From Tragulus kanchil (lineage: Eukaryota; Chordata; Mammalia; Artiodactyla; Tragulidae), in NCBI GenBank assembly GCA_022376925.1, contig JAIOJX010000032.1, positions 170,091,979-170,155,978 of the forward strand: a stretch of 64,000 nt of DNA, given 5' to 3'. Position numbers and translations under genes: made by a program. Positions 1-11,609 of the stretch are shown in pieces; the first letter of the stretch is position 1; every line of letters begins with the position of its first letter. The notes under the pieces were generated by a model. That model ran no database searches. It was not told the DNA's origin and saw only the letters and a program-made list of their open reading frames with translations.

Positions 1-2110
1 ATGATTTGATGTGTAGGCCAGAATATTGTTAACATTTTAAAATTGACACTATCTTAACACCAATGTTCAAGCACTGCCTGAATCAGTCACATATTTTTGG
101 CAGTGGCAACACAAAGAGACTGCATATTGCTGACCAGCAGAATGCTCCTAGATGTTAGCTCCTAAGGCCATGCACCAGGCTCTGGAGTTTAAGATCCCAA
201 TACAAAGAGTCCTGGGGCCAACGCAGGTGTGATACAACCACGAGTGGCTCTGAGGAGGCCAACCAGCTGCCAGAACCATACCCCACGGGCGGAAGAGGCC
301 AGGCACGCACCACTCCGCCACCACTTTTCCATGGAAAAGGCAACTCAGTGAAAAAGAATTCTGTAGGTAATATTTACAGAATGCTTCTAGAAAAGACTAC
401 GAACACATGATTTACGATTTAAAACAATGCTCTTTTTCAGTTTAAAACAAACTGAAAACATCACACTTATCAAAGTATTTAACTTGGACAGATCTGCCTT
501 TAGTATAAATCTTTCATGGATAGTTCATACTTATACTATAACAAACAAATCTTAAAAGTCATGTCTATTATTTTGTGACCAAACTAATGCTGAGCAGATC
601 TGCATAGTCTCATTATCAAGCTATCATATGCTAAATTGATAATCATATGACAAACTGTAATTTGTAATAACAATAAAAAAGAACAGTGGCAATTAAAAAC
701 TATGACCAAAAAATAATGAAAAAGAGCAATCAAACATGAAACAAAAATTGCAATTCACTCAAGACAATACTATGATAAAATTCTTCTTAGAAAATTGCTT
801 GAATTCCAGTTATCTAAAAGTACACCTGAATGGTGGAAGATTTGTAACATCATCAGAATACTGAACTTGAATCCTCAGCAAACTTCCTTACATGCTAATT
901 TTTAGTTGTGAATTATCAAATTTTAGTAACCTCTAACCTATTAATTAGTATCAAGTCCTTAGATATATGAAGAAATGAAAGTTTAAGGAAATGGATGTAT
1001 TCACTCAGTGGCTAGAAAAATTAAAAAAAAAATGAGGAACTTGTCAAAATAACATCAGTTTAAAAACAGGCAGTCAACTCAGGTTTCCTTATATGCATTT
1101 ATCAGATGCATGATTTGATGTGTAGGCCAGAATATTGTTAACATTTTAAAATTGACACTATCTTAACACCAATGTTCAAGCACTGCCTGAATCAGTCACA
1201 TATTTTTGGCAGTGGCAACACAAAGAGACTGCATATTGCTGACCAGCAGAATGCTCCTAGATGTTAGCTCCTAAGGCCATGCACCAGGCTCTGGAGTTTA
1301 AGATCCCAATACAAAGAGTCCTGGGGCCAACGCAGGTGTGATACAACCACGAGTGGCTCTGAGGAGGCCAACCAGCTGCCAGAACCATACCCCACGGGCG
1401 GAAGAGGCCAGGCACGCACCACTCCGCCACCACTTTTCCATGGAAAAGGCAACTCAGTGAAAAAGAATTCTGTAGGTAATATTTACAGAATGCTTCTAGA
1501 AAAGACTACGAACACATGATTTACGATTTAAAACAATGCTCTTTTTCAGTTTAAAACAAACTGAAAACATCACACTTATCAAAGTATTTAACTTGGACAG
1601 ATCTGCCTTTAGTATAAATCTTTCATGGATAGTTCATACTTATACTATAACAAACAAATCTTAAAAGTCATGTCTATTATTTTTGTGACCAAACTAATGC
1701 TGAGCAGATCTGCATAGTCTCATTATCAAGCTATCATATGCTAAATTGATAATCATATGACAAACTGTAATTTGTAATAACAATAAAAAAGAACAGTGGC
1801 AATTAAAAACTATGACCAAAAAATAATGAAAAAGAGCAATCAAACATGAAACAAAAATTGCAATTCACTCAAGACAATACTATGATAAAATTCTTCTTAG
1901 AAAATTGCTTGAATTCCAGTTATCTAAAAAGTACACCTGAATGGTGGAAGATTTGTAACATCATCAGAATACTGAACTTGAATCCTCAGCAAACTTCCTT
2001 ACATGCTAATTTTTAGTTGTGAATTATCAAATTTTAGTAACCTCTAACCTATTAATTAGTATCAAGTCCTTAGATATATGAAGAAATGAAAGTTTAAGGA
2101 AATGGATGTA
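1..2110. repeat. Tandem duplication 1, period about 1109
   Basis: Bases 1-999 recur at 1110-2110 with only single-base homopolymer differences (for example the A run near 837 against 1927 and the T run near 570 against 1680). Bases 1000-1109 have no partner in the window but fit as the beginning of copy B, which implies that copy A starts about 109 bp before position 1. Copy B ends where 'atggatgta' continues into new sequence at 2111. Confidence 0.95.
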
Positions 2111-2369
2111 ATTTCATCTTCAGAACAAAGGACTAGAATTTCTGGATCCTCTCAGGGCCACCATGAAAATCCTTAAGGCCCACTATGCCCAGCAGAATCA
2201 CATTTTCAGTGCAAGATAAAAATCTACCTCCCTTCCCACCTCAACCTCTACACACCCCTCAAGGACAGGGTTTCAAAATTAGGAAGCAAAAGAAAAATAA
2301 TCATCAGACCTAAATTAGAAACGTACATAAGACATGACACTTAAAATATCTTATACAAACATACATGTC

Positions 2370-2717
2370 GGGGCTTCCCCTGGTGGTCCAGTGGGTAAGG
2401 ACACCGCCTTGCAGTGCAAGGGGCAACGGTTCGATCCCTGGCCTGGGAAGATCCCACGTGCCGCGGAGCGGCTGGACCCATGTGTCCAATTACAGAGCCG
2501 GAGCTCTGGAGTGCATGCGCCTAGAGCCAGCGCTCTGCAACGACAGACGCCACCGCGATGGGAGGCCCACAGGAGCCAAAGAACAAAGACGGATGAAAAT
2601 AGAGAACTGAGACCAAAAGAAGTGGCCCGCTCGCTCCCCTCCCTCCCCAACCAGACCCCCGCCCAAAATAAATAAATAAATAAATAAATCTTTTAAAAAA
2701 AAAAAGAAAAAAAAAAG
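2370..2717 (+). mobile_element. Young tRNA-derived SINE, type I
   Basis: A full-length example of the dominant family: gggcttcccc head, A box tggtccagtgg, B box ggttcgatccc (about 2427), a body with ggagctctggag and cgatgggaggcccac, and an (aaat)n plus A-rich tail. Flanked by the 10-bp repeat catacatgtc at 2360 and 2718. Confidence 0.92.
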
Positions 2718-2856
2718 CATACATGTCTGTGAACAAACTCTGTAAAAATTTTTAAAAAGTCAAAAAATATCATACACAATGCTTTGCAGCTTACAAAACT
2801 CTTTATATGAGTTATTTCATTGATAAATTGCATCACAAGAAAATTAAATCTCCATT

Positions 2857-3195
2857 AGTTATTATTTTTTATTATTATTTTCAATTGAAATTTAGTTGAC
2901 ATAACAATATTATGTTAGTTTCAAGTGTACAACATGACTTCAAATACACTATGAAATGATCAACATGACAAGTCCAATAACCATCTGCCACCATACAAAA
3001 TTATTACAACACTGATTACATTCCTTATGCTGTATATTATATCCCCGTGACTTGTTCACTTCGTAACTAGAAGTTTTTAATCATTTAAGTCTCCTTTACC
3101 TACTTCACTCAACTCTACTCTGGCAACCAGCAGTTTCGCTCTCTGAATCTGTAAGTCTGTTTGTTTTGTTGGTCTACTTATTTTTTTACTTTCCA
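2857..3195 (-). mobile_element. L1 3' UTR fragment, antisense
   Basis: Contains the L1 signature caatattatgttagtttcaagtgtacaac in reverse orientation and related 3' UTR words (tgtatattatatccccgtgac). Old and diverged. Confidence 0.75.
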
Positions 3196-4029
3196 AAAAA
3201 GTTAAGTGTCTTGCTGAAGGTCAAGTCAGACATTCAGGTAAGTGGCAGAGGACTTCCTGTCCTTATTTCTAGGTCTCTGTACCTCCTAGCTATCTCAGGC
3301 CAAGTCTATAATGAAATATGTAAAAAGGCTTTGCAAAACTAAGAAGAACTAGAAGGATCTTATTACGAAGACTGTTAATCATTCACTGATGCACCAGTAA
3401 AATACCTTGTGCAGGCCCCACCCGAGCAGCGACACCCCTGATGGATCAGAACTTCTGGAAGAGGCCCAGGCAATTTTAACACGCACCACACTGAGAACTT
3501 CTGGTCTACATTAGATAATACAAATGGCTACAGTGCATTACAAATATGTTTTCAACTATTAATGTTATATATTCCTTTTACATGAATTAATCATTACTCC
3601 TTACCAGACACACTGTGATGATTTCATAACACTAAAGTGCTGACTTTAAAAAATACTGCACTATTAGCTAAAGAAAGATGTGTAACTCTGCCTAAGACTA
3701 ATTACATGCAAATATGTTGTTCTGTTTTTTTAATATTCTATTCTAATTGAGAATATTCAATTTAGAAGTACAGACTTGTTTGTGCTATTAAGAACATTTA
3801 AAAATCAGTACCTTCAACTGGAAAAGAAAAAAGGATGGAAAAAAAATGGAACAATACTACACTGAAACAATATTAAACTTAAGTAGCATTCTTTTGAGGA
3901 AAAGGAAGCTTTACTGTGTACTAAACGTAATAAATAAAAATAACACTAGAGGTAATTAATGGACAAATTAGAGACAATTAGCACTGAAAATGGTTTTTTA
4001 AAAAATACTGGATACTGGACCAATCTTAC

Positions 4030-4083
4030 CTTTTGTAGACTTGTTGGATTCAACTGAGTTTTGTCAATTATTTTTATTGCAAC
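4030..4083 (-). CDS. MARK3: MARK3 coding exon 3 (catalytic lysine exon)
   Basis: This 54-bp exon encodes VAIKIIDKTQLNPTSLQK on the minus strand. It is flanked by acceptor CTCTAG (4084 upward) and donor GTAAGA (4029 downward), both phase 0, and joins exon 2 to give the TGRE-VAIK sequence of the family. The Lys of VAIK is the conserved ATP-phosphate-binding lysine of kinase subdomain II. The exon is too short to stand out as an open frame and was found by its protein sequence and splice sites. The Pro-Thr in QLNPTSLQK distinguishes MARK3 from MARK1, MARK2 and MARK4 as I recall them. The next exon (LFREVRIMKIL in the family) was not found at 1-4029, so it lies outside the window. Confidence 0.95.
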
Positions 4084-4197
4084 CTAGAGAAAAATAAAAG
4101 TTAATAAATATTTATGGATTTTAAGAATTTGGTAGATTAATTAGTAATAGTTTTGAGAATACCCAGACACATGGCATTGTTAAAAACCAAGTAAGTA

Positions 4198-4504
4198 GGG
4201 CTTCCCTGGTAGTCCAGTGGGTAAGGACACCGCCTTGCAGGGCAAGGGGCGCCAGTTCAATCCCTGGCCTGGGAAGATCCCACATGCCGCGGAGTGGCTG
4301 GACCGATGTGTCCAATTACCTAGCTGGAGCTCTGGAGCGCATGCGCCCAGAGCCGGCGCTCTGCGACAACAGAGGCCACTGTGATGGGAGGTCCACACGG
4401 GCCAAAGAACAAAGAAAACAGATAAATGAAAGACCAACAGAAGTGGCCCACCCGCCCCCTCCCTCCTCAACCCGCCCCCTCCCAAAAAAATTAAAAAAAA
4501 AAAA
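4198..4504 (+). mobile_element. Young SINE, type I, 114 bp from MARK3 exon 3
   Basis: Same family, with target-site repeat aagtaagta (4189-4197 and 4505-4513). It lies in MARK3 intron 2 just upstream of the exon 3 acceptor in transcript order, antisense to the gene. Confidence 0.9.
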
Positions 4505-5094
4505 AAGTAAGTAAACAAATCTTAAAAACCTAAAACTCCAGTAGCTAAAATTATATTTACATTTTATAAACAGTCTGTAACTGACAAGAGGGGCTTCATA
4601 CAAATATGGATATTTTATAACATTTTAGAGGAAAAAAATCTCCCAGAAACCACCCCAAAAGGGGGATAGATTATACAATGAAAATACTACCCATTATTTT
4701 TATCTGATCTGCGATCCAAAGGCACGAACTACAGCTTTTTATATATAATTGAAAATGCTTTCCAGAGTGTCCAGCCCAAGTGAGAGCTTATTAATTGAGT
4801 AAATACATGAACAAATAAGTTAGTGTTGAATTTGAAAACTCTAAAAACATCTTATTTCAAAAAAATTTTACAAGCCCTTTAGAGGGTTGAAGAAGGAAAC
4901 AGCACTAGTTTCACATGAATGTGCAGGCTAACCAAGTGACCACGTACGGAGGTACCAAGGGGGTGTGGCAGCTTTCGTTCACAAAGGGCTGAGGCGGCCT
5001 AAATCCAAGCCACTGAGACACTATCAAGTTTTACCAGTATTTACTAGGTGAACCCACACGGATAAGCCTCACCTAGTCAGTCTTTTCCTGCTTA

Positions 5095-5828
5095 GATGTG
5101 AACTACAGGTATCTGTCAGCAAATACAGAAAACTCGGCAGTGGTCACAAGACTGGAAAAAGTCTGATTTCATTCCAATCCCAGAGAAAGGCAATGCCAAA
5201 GAATGTACAAACTACTGTAAAACTGTGCTCATTTCCCATGCTAGCAAGGTAATGCTCAAAATCCTTCAAGCTAGGCTTCGGCAGTACATGAACCAAGAAC
5301 TTCCAGATGTACAAGCTGGATTTACAAAGGACAGACGAAGCAGAGATCAACTGCCAATATCTACTGGGTCACAGGGAAAGCAAGAAAATTTCAGAAAAAC
5401 ATCTACCTCTGCTTCACTGACTACATGAAAGCCATTGCATGGATCATAACTGTGGAAAATCCTTAGAGAGATGGGAACACCAGACCACATTACCTGTCTC
5501 CTAAGAAATCTGTATGCAAGTCAAGAAGCAACAGAACGGAACATGGAACAACGAACTGGTTCAAAATTGTGAAAGGAGTTATGTCAAGGCTGTGTATTGT
5601 CACCCTGCTTATTTTACTTCTATGCAGAGTACACTATGCGAAATGCTGGGCTGGATGAAACAAGAGCTGGAATCAAGACGGCTGGGAGAAGTATCCACAA
5701 CCTCAGATATGCATATCGATGTGGTAGATGATGCCACTCTTAACGGCAGAAAACAGAGAGGAACTAAAGAGCCTCTTGATGAGAGTGAAAGAGGAGAGTG
5801 AAAAAGCCGGCTTGAAATTCAACATTCA
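5095..5828 (+). mobile_element. BovB (RTE) LINE fragment, reverse-transcriptase region
   Basis: The sequence matches the BovB reverse-transcriptase region, for example around 5130-5330 (cagtggtcacaagactgg; ggcaatgccaaagaatg; gcagtacatgaacc). It encodes broken pieces of RT. A SINE interrupts it at 5829 and BovB does not resume after the SINE. Part of it recurs at 6472-6908 as a product of duplication 2. Many frameshifts show it is dead. Confidence 0.9.
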
Positions 5829-6093
5829 GGAGCTTTCCTGGTGGTCCAGTGGGTAAGGACACCACCTTGCAGTGCAAGGGGTGCTGGTTCCATCCCTGGC
5901 CTGGGAGGATCCCACGTGCCACGGAGTGGCTGGACCGATGTGTCCAACAACCGACCCGGAGCTCTGGAGCGCATGCGCCCGGAGCCGGTGCTCTGCGACG
6001 AGAGGCCTCTGTGATGGGAGGCCCACACAGGCCAAAGAACAAAGATAAATGAATGAAAGATCAATAGAAGTGGCCAAAAAAAAAAAAAAAAAA
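5829..6093 (+). mobile_element. Young SINE inserted in BovB (copy A)
   Basis: Begins agctttcctggtggtccagtgg and ends in poly(A) after 'agaagtggcc'. It lacks the GC-rich stretch and (aaat)n of full type I copies. Duplicated at 6909-7167. Confidence 0.88.
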
Positions 6094-6471
6094 GACATCA
6101 ACAGGGTAAAAAGGCAACCCACAGAATGGGAAATAATATTTGCAAATTATATACTGATAAGGAATCAATATCCAGAATATCCAGGGAAGTCTGAAAACTC
6201 AATAAAAACCAGACTCAAAACTGGGCAAAGAAGGAATTGATAAGTTTCTCCAAGATATATATAAATGGTCAACATGCATATAAAAAAGACACTCAACATC
6301 ACTTATCATTAGGAAAATGCAAATAAAAGTTAGAAAGTATCACATCACATCCATCAGGATGGTTTACTTCTAAAAGTCCCAGAAAATAGTAAGCCTTTCT
6401 GAGGATATGGAGAAACGAACCTCTGCACACTGTTGGCTGGAATGTAAAATGGTATAGCCAACTAAAAAATG

Positions 6472-6908
6472 CAGAAAAACATCTACCTCTGCTTCACTGA
6501 CTACATGAAAGCCATTGCATGGATCATAACTGTGGAAAATCCTTAGAGAGATGGGAACACCAGACCACATTACCTGTCTCCTAAGAAATCTGTATGCAAG
6601 TCAAGAAGCAACAGAACGGAACATGGAACAACGAACTGGTTCAAAATTGTGAAAGGAGTTATGTCAAGGCTGTGTATTGTCACCCTGCTTATTTTACTTC
6701 TATGCAGAGTACACTATGCGAAATGCTGGGCTGGATGAAACAAGAGCTGGAATCAAGACGGCTGGGAGAAGTATCCACAACCTCAGATATGCATATCGAT
6801 GTGGTAGATGATGCCACTCTTAACGGCAGAAAACAGAGAGGAACTAAAGAGCCTCTTGATGAGAGTGAAAGAGGAGAGTGAAAAAGCCGGCTTGAAATTC
6901 AACATTCA
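6472..6908 (+). mobile_element. BovB fragment, second copy from duplication 2
   Basis: Nearly identical to 5392-5828. It exists only because duplication 2 repeats this segment, not from a second insertion. Confidence 0.9.
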
Positions 6909-7167
6909 GGAGCTTTCCTGGTGGTCCAGTGGGTAAGGACACCACCTTGCAGTGCAAGGGGTGCTGGTTCCATCCCTGGCCTGGGAGGATCCCACGTGCC
7001 ACGGAGTGGCTGGACCGATGTGTCCAACAACCGACCCGGAGCTCTGGAGCGCATGCGCCCGGAGCCGGTGCTCTGCGACGAGAGGCCTCTGTGATGGGAG
7101 GCCCACACAGGCCAAAGAACAAAGATAAATGAATGAAAGATCAATAGAAGTGGCCAAAAAAAAAAAA
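6909..7167 (+). mobile_element. Same SINE, copy B of duplication 2
   Basis: Near-identical to 5829-6093 with a shorter poly(A). Confidence 0.88.
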
Positions 7168-7699
7168 TGGACATCAACAGGGTAAAAAGGCAACCCACAG
7201 AATGGGAAATAATATTTGCAAATTATATACTGATAAGGAATCAATATCCAGAATATCCAGGGAAGTCTGAAAACTCAATAAAAACCAGACTCAAAACTGG
7301 GCAAAGAAGGAATTGATAAGTTTCTCCAAGATATATATAAATGGTCAACATGCATATAAAAAAGACACTCAACATCACTTATCATTAGGAAAATGCAAAT
7401 AAAAGTTAGAAAGTATCACATCACATCCATCAGGATGGTTTACTTCTAAAAGTCCCAGAAAATAGTAAGCCTTTCTGAGGATATGGAGAAACGAACCTCT
7501 GCACACTGTTGGCTGGAATGTAAAATGGTATAGCCACAAAAGCTAAAAACAGAATTACCAGATGATCCAGCAATTCCACTTCTGGGTACGTACCCAGAAC
7601 TGAAAGCAAAGATTTTAAGATATTTGTGCATTCATGTCTATAGCAGCATTATGCGTAATATAGCTAAGATGCGGAAGCAACTCAAGAGCACATCAAGCG

Positions 7700-7800
7700 G
7701 AAATTCCCTGGTGGTCCAGTGGTTAGGACTCCAAGCTTCTACTGCAGGGGCGTGGGTTCAGTCCCTGATCAGGAAACTAAGATCACACAAGCCCTGTAGT
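7700..7800 (+). mobile_element. Older tRNA-type SINE (CHR-like), short
   Basis: aattccctggtggtccagtggttagg ... ggttcagtccctgatcagg ... ccctgtagt: the older cetartiodactyl SINE pattern, inserted in the L1. Confidence 0.8.
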
Positions 7801-7966
7801 CAAAAAAGAGTTCATCAAAGAACAAATGGAAAAGCATATCACAACACACTCATAAGATGTAATATGACTCAGTCTTACAAAGGAAAGAACTTCTGGTACC
7901 TACTACAAGTTGGATGAACCTTGAGGACACTATGTAAGTGAAATTAGCCAGTCATAAAAAGACAAA

Positions 7967-8152
7967 CGGGCTTCACTGGTGGTGTGGTAAAGAATCCACC
8001 TGCCAATGAAGGAGACGCAGGTTTGATCCCCATCCCCCGGTTTGTAAAATCCTCTGGAGAAGGAACTTGCCTGGAAAATCCCACGGACTGAGCAGCCTGC
8101 GTCACACACAAAGAGTCAACCACAACTTAGCAACGAAACAGTATCAGCAGCA
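7967..8152 (+). mobile_element. Bov-tA type SINE
   Basis: gggcttcactggtggtg ... aaagaatccacctgccaatg ... cctggaaaatcccacggac ... agagtcaaccacaactt is the ruminant Bov-tA pattern. Flanking repeat aaaagacaaa at about 7957 and 8154. Confidence 0.85.
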
Positions 8153-8419
8153 AAAAGACAAATACTGTATACTTTCACTCATACGAGGTTCCCAGAATAT
8201 TCAAAGGCACAGAAACAGAAAGTAGAATGCCAGGGGTTGGGGACAGGAGGAGATAGGGAATTTAGCGGGCATAGTTTAGTGGTACAAGATGAAGAGTTCT
8301 GGAGACGAATGGTGGTACCCGCCACGCACTATGGGTGTACTTAATACCACTGACACACACACCTCACAACAGTTAATACATTTTACTGTATGTACATGGC
8401 ATCACAATAAAAAACTGGG

Positions 8420-9249
8420 AAAAAAGTTCATCACAAGTTTATGTAAATAACAGTTTAATGAAAGTCTCACATGCCTTCCCATAGTCAATCTGTTATGATA
8501 TCACCTGTCACACAGTTTCTGGAAAATTCTACTTTACACTTGAATGAAAGAATGAAAGAATGAAAGAAGCAAATTATGTCTTAACAGTATTACCAAAACA
8601 GCTGTGATGCTGTAGACCTCCATTAAAATGGTCTCAGAACACCTTCAGAGCTCTACATCCCTACTTCAAGAACTGTGTACTACCTGTATTAATGCTTTAT
8701 TATAAAAACTGCTTAATCTGGTTTAAAGGCACCATCTGCCCATGTATTTGAGTACTTCCTAGGAATCTATTAGCACCCTAAAGGAGCTACAGAAAGGTAT
8801 CCAGTGAATCTGATCCTGGAGTGGAAGGAACCCACCACCTCTTCACCCATGCCTGGGGGAGGAAAAAAATCAGAACTGGTGGAGGAAGGGAGAGTTAATG
8901 AGTGTCATGCTTGAAAAAGGCAAAGTCAAAATTCTAATTCTGTATTTGGAAAATTTAAGTCTTGATGGAAACTATATTAAATAAGCAAAAGTAAACACTG
9001 CCTGCTGGCACATGCGAACACTGGCCACCTCGTGCGCACCTCGGTTGGGTAGGTGACGGCGTTCTACAGCCTCGGCACAAAGCCGGCACACGGGAGGCAG
9101 CCTACGGACGCTCGCTGCGGTGACCTGAGGCCTCGGGCACTCACATTAGTGACCACACAACCACTGGAGATGGAGATGCACAGAGAAGAACAGAGTTTCT
9201 GGTGCAACAAACACCAATGTGACTTAAAAATTACATTATTTTAGAGCTG
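8420..9249. other. Intronic, no gene recognised
   Basis: AT-rich intron with a short (gaat/gaaag)n run near 8544-8570. From 8583 it is unit A of duplication 3. A CG-containing patch at 9020-9130 shows no recognisable content. Confidence 0.6.
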
Positions 9250-9378
9250 AGGGACTTCCTCAACAGTCCAGTGGTTAAGACTCTGCATTTCCACTGCAAG
9301 GGGCACGGGTTTGATTCTAGGTCTAGGAAATAAAATCCCACATGCCATGTGGCGTGGCCACAAAACCCCCAACAAACT
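9250..9378 (+). mobile_element. Older CHR-like SINE (copy A of duplication 3)
   Basis: ggacttcctcaacagtccagtggttaagactctgcatttcc ... cacatgccatgtggcgtggcc pattern. Repeated at 10309-10437. Confidence 0.8.
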
Positions 9379-10308
9379 TTCCTTGCATAAGTAATTTTAG
9401 GTGGTATACTTGGATCTGCCATGAGAAACCCCCCCAATAACACTGTTCTGGCCAAAATCCTGTTTTCTTTCTTTTTCTCATGGCCAAATCCACAGCTCCT
9501 CTCTCCGCTGACCTTCTGAGACTTGGTTTCTATTCTCCTATGGTCCCCTGAGCCCTAATTTCTTCTGGCTCTGCTCAGCATTCACTTTCTAGAGATTCCG
9601 TTCTGATTTTCTTAGTACGCATTTTCAAGCACTACTGTTTGAACAGTATTACCAAAACAGCTGTGATGCTGTAGACCTCCATTAAAATGGTCTCAGAACA
9701 CCTTCAGAGCTCTACATCCCTACTTCAAGAACTGTGTACTACCTGTATTAATGCTTTATTATAAAAACTGCTTAATCTGGTTTAAAGGCACCATCTGCCC
9801 ATGTATTTGAGTACTTCCTAGGAATCTATTAGCACCCTAAAGGAGCTACAGAAAGGTATCCAGTGAATCTGATCCTGGAGTGGAAGGAACCCACCACCTC
9901 TTCACCCATGCCTGGGGGAGGAAAAAAATCAGAACTGGTGGAGGAAGGGAGAGTTAATGAGTGTCATGCTTGAAAAAGGCAAAGTCAAAATTCTAATTCT
10001 GTATTTGGAAAATTTAAGTCTTGATGGAAACTATATTAAATAAGCAAAAGTAAACACTGCCTGCTGGCACATGCGAACACTGGCCACCTCGTGCGCACCT
10101 CGGTTGGGTAGAGGACGTCCTTCTACAGCCTCGGCACAAAGCCGGCACACGGGAAGCAGCCAACGAACGCTCGCTGCGGTGACCTGAGGCCTCGGGCACT
10201 CACATTAGTGACCACACAACCACTGGAGATGGAGATGCACAGAGAAGAACAGAGTTTCTGGTGCAACAAACACCAATGTGACTTAAAAATTACATTATTT
10301 TAGAGCTG

Positions 10309-10437
10309 AGGGACTTCCTCAACAGTCCAGTGGTTAAGACTCTGCATTTCCACTGCAAGGGGCACGGGTTTGATTCTAGGTCTAGGAAATAAAATCCCAC
10401 ATGCCATGTGGCGTGGCCACAAAACCCCCAACAAACT
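10309..10437 (+). mobile_element. Same CHR-like SINE, copy B
   Basis: Identical to 9250-9378 through duplication 3. Confidence 0.8.
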
Positions 10438-10709
10438 TTCCTTGCATAAGTAATTTTAGGTGGTATACTTGGATCTGCCATGAGAAACCCCCCCAATAAC
10501 ACTGTTCTGGCCAAAATCCTGTTTTCTTTCTTTTTCTCATGGCCAAATCCACAGCTCCTCTCTCCGCTGACCTTCTGAGACTTGGTTTCTATTCTCCTAT
10601 GGTCCCCTGAGCCCTAATTTCTTCTGGCTCTGCTCAGCATTCACTTTCTAGAGATTCCGTTCTGATTTTCTTAGTACGCATTTTCAAGCACTACTGTTTG
10701 AACAGTATC

Positions 10710-11609
10710 TAAAGCAAAAACAGGAGCCCAAAATATGTTGCATTCAGCTAAATCAAACTGTGGAAGAGTCACATTATCAAAAGCAAATGTCCTCATTCAA
10801 CAAGAGCCGTCTATGTGGCAATGGAAGCTGAGGGGGAAGCTCCTAAGCCCTCTTCCTTCCAGCTCCTACTGGGATGACTCGACTACCAAAATAACCTCGG
10901 CCCAGAGCGGGAGAAGAGCTCCGGTCTCAAGGTCGCCAAAAGAGGCGGCAGCTGTGGGGCATCCCTAGCTGCCTCAGAAAGAGGCTGGGGAGAGCCTCAG
11001 TCACTCTCGAGGCTGTGGAGGGGGTGTGTGTGCGCGTGAGCAGCAGAGGTCAAGGGGGTTCATTTCACTAGGCAAGACACAGGAGCGTCCCTGCCACTTG
11101 TGCAAGGTTCTGGGAAATTCCATTTATCCACCCAAATGCCTAAAGCAAAATGGAAAATTACAAAATAGGCATAAAGAGAGCTCACATGTGAGAAGGGATT
11201 CCCTCAACATTCCTCAAATCAAGAGGCCAACAGCCCACAGCAGACACCCACTGGGGAAAAGCCCTCACCTCCACGTCCCGGCAACAGACTCCGGGTCAGG
11301 AGCCTCAACCCCGCTCCCGGCGGCCGCGGAGGCGTTACAGCCACCGGGGAGCAGGGAGAGAGTCCACGCCCTTCAAGAGGACCCAGCGACTCGGGAGAAC
11401 AGCACAGGAGTCAGCTGGAGCTGGTGTGGCGAAGCACCCACTACAGACCCGGCAGCTTCAAGAGCAGAAACTTATTTTCTCACCGTCTGGGACGCTGACA
11501 GTCAGAGGCCAGTGCGCTGGCACAGGCAGCCACCCGTGGCGAGCAGACGCCCACCTTCTCCCCGAGGCTTTACAACTCGCTGGAGTCTCTCCTTCTAAGC
11601 CCACTCAAC
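10710..11609. other. Intronic, no gene recognised
   Basis: A moderately GC-rich stretch with a chance 190-codon frame (11026-11598, plus) and no known domain. The part 11462-11590 (cagaaacttattttctcacc ... gacagtcagaggccagtg) looks like a fragment of the old repeat also seen at 60945. Confidence 0.5.

Larger units (their letters stand above)
1..4029 (-). other. MARK3: MARK3 intron 3 (partial)
   Basis: Everything downstream of the exon 3 donor, up to the window edge, is intron. It holds the first tandem duplication (1-2110), a young SINE at 2370, an antisense L1 3' end at 2857 and otherwise AT-rich unrecognised sequence (3310-4020). The next MARK3 exon is not present. Confidence 0.85.
5392..7536. 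repeat. Tandem duplication 2, period about 1080
   Basis: Copy A is 5392-6460 and copy B is 6472-7536, separated by 11 unexplained bases. The unit carries the end of a BovB fragment, a SINE and part of an L1. The copies differ by 4 bp at the SINE poly(A) (6076-6093 against 7156-7167). Confidence 0.95.
6098..8420 (+). mobile_element. Old L1 fragment, interrupted and partly duplicated
   Basis: L1 ORF2 3' sequence (ggcaacccacagaatggg, ctcaacatcacttatcattagg, cagcaattccacttctgg, tcttacaaaggaaagaa) runs from the SINE at 5829 through 8420. Part of it is repeated by duplication 2 and two SINEs sit at 7700 and 7967. No intact reading frame. Confidence 0.8.
8583..10708. repeat. Tandem duplication 3, period 1059
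   Basis: Copy A is 8583-9641 and copy B 9642-10700. The 8-mer aacagtat occurs at the left edge, the junction and the right edge (8583, 9642, 10701), so the breakpoints share microhomology. The copies differ by a cluster of substitutions at about 9050-9120 against 10109-10178. Confidence 0.95.

Noticed and set aside
155..343. 62-codon minus-strand frame that is perfectly preserved at 1264-1452
   Set aside because: Its preservation is due to tandem duplication 1, not to selection. No similarity recognised.
2351..2736. Open frames of 60-240 codons with recurring peptides such as GPCGPPIAVASVV, RMRSRAPA, CKAVSLPTGPPGKP, on both strands at many places
   Set aside because: Every instance lies within a copy of the young SINE; the frames are open because the SINE is GC-rich and recent. 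They are not a protein family.
8544..8570. Short (gaatgaaa)n run
   Set aside because: Only about three units; too small to be informative.
11026..11598. 190-codon plus-strand frame
   Set aside because: No recognisable domain, opposite to MARK3, partly over an old repeat. Length is possible by chance in this GC-richer patch.
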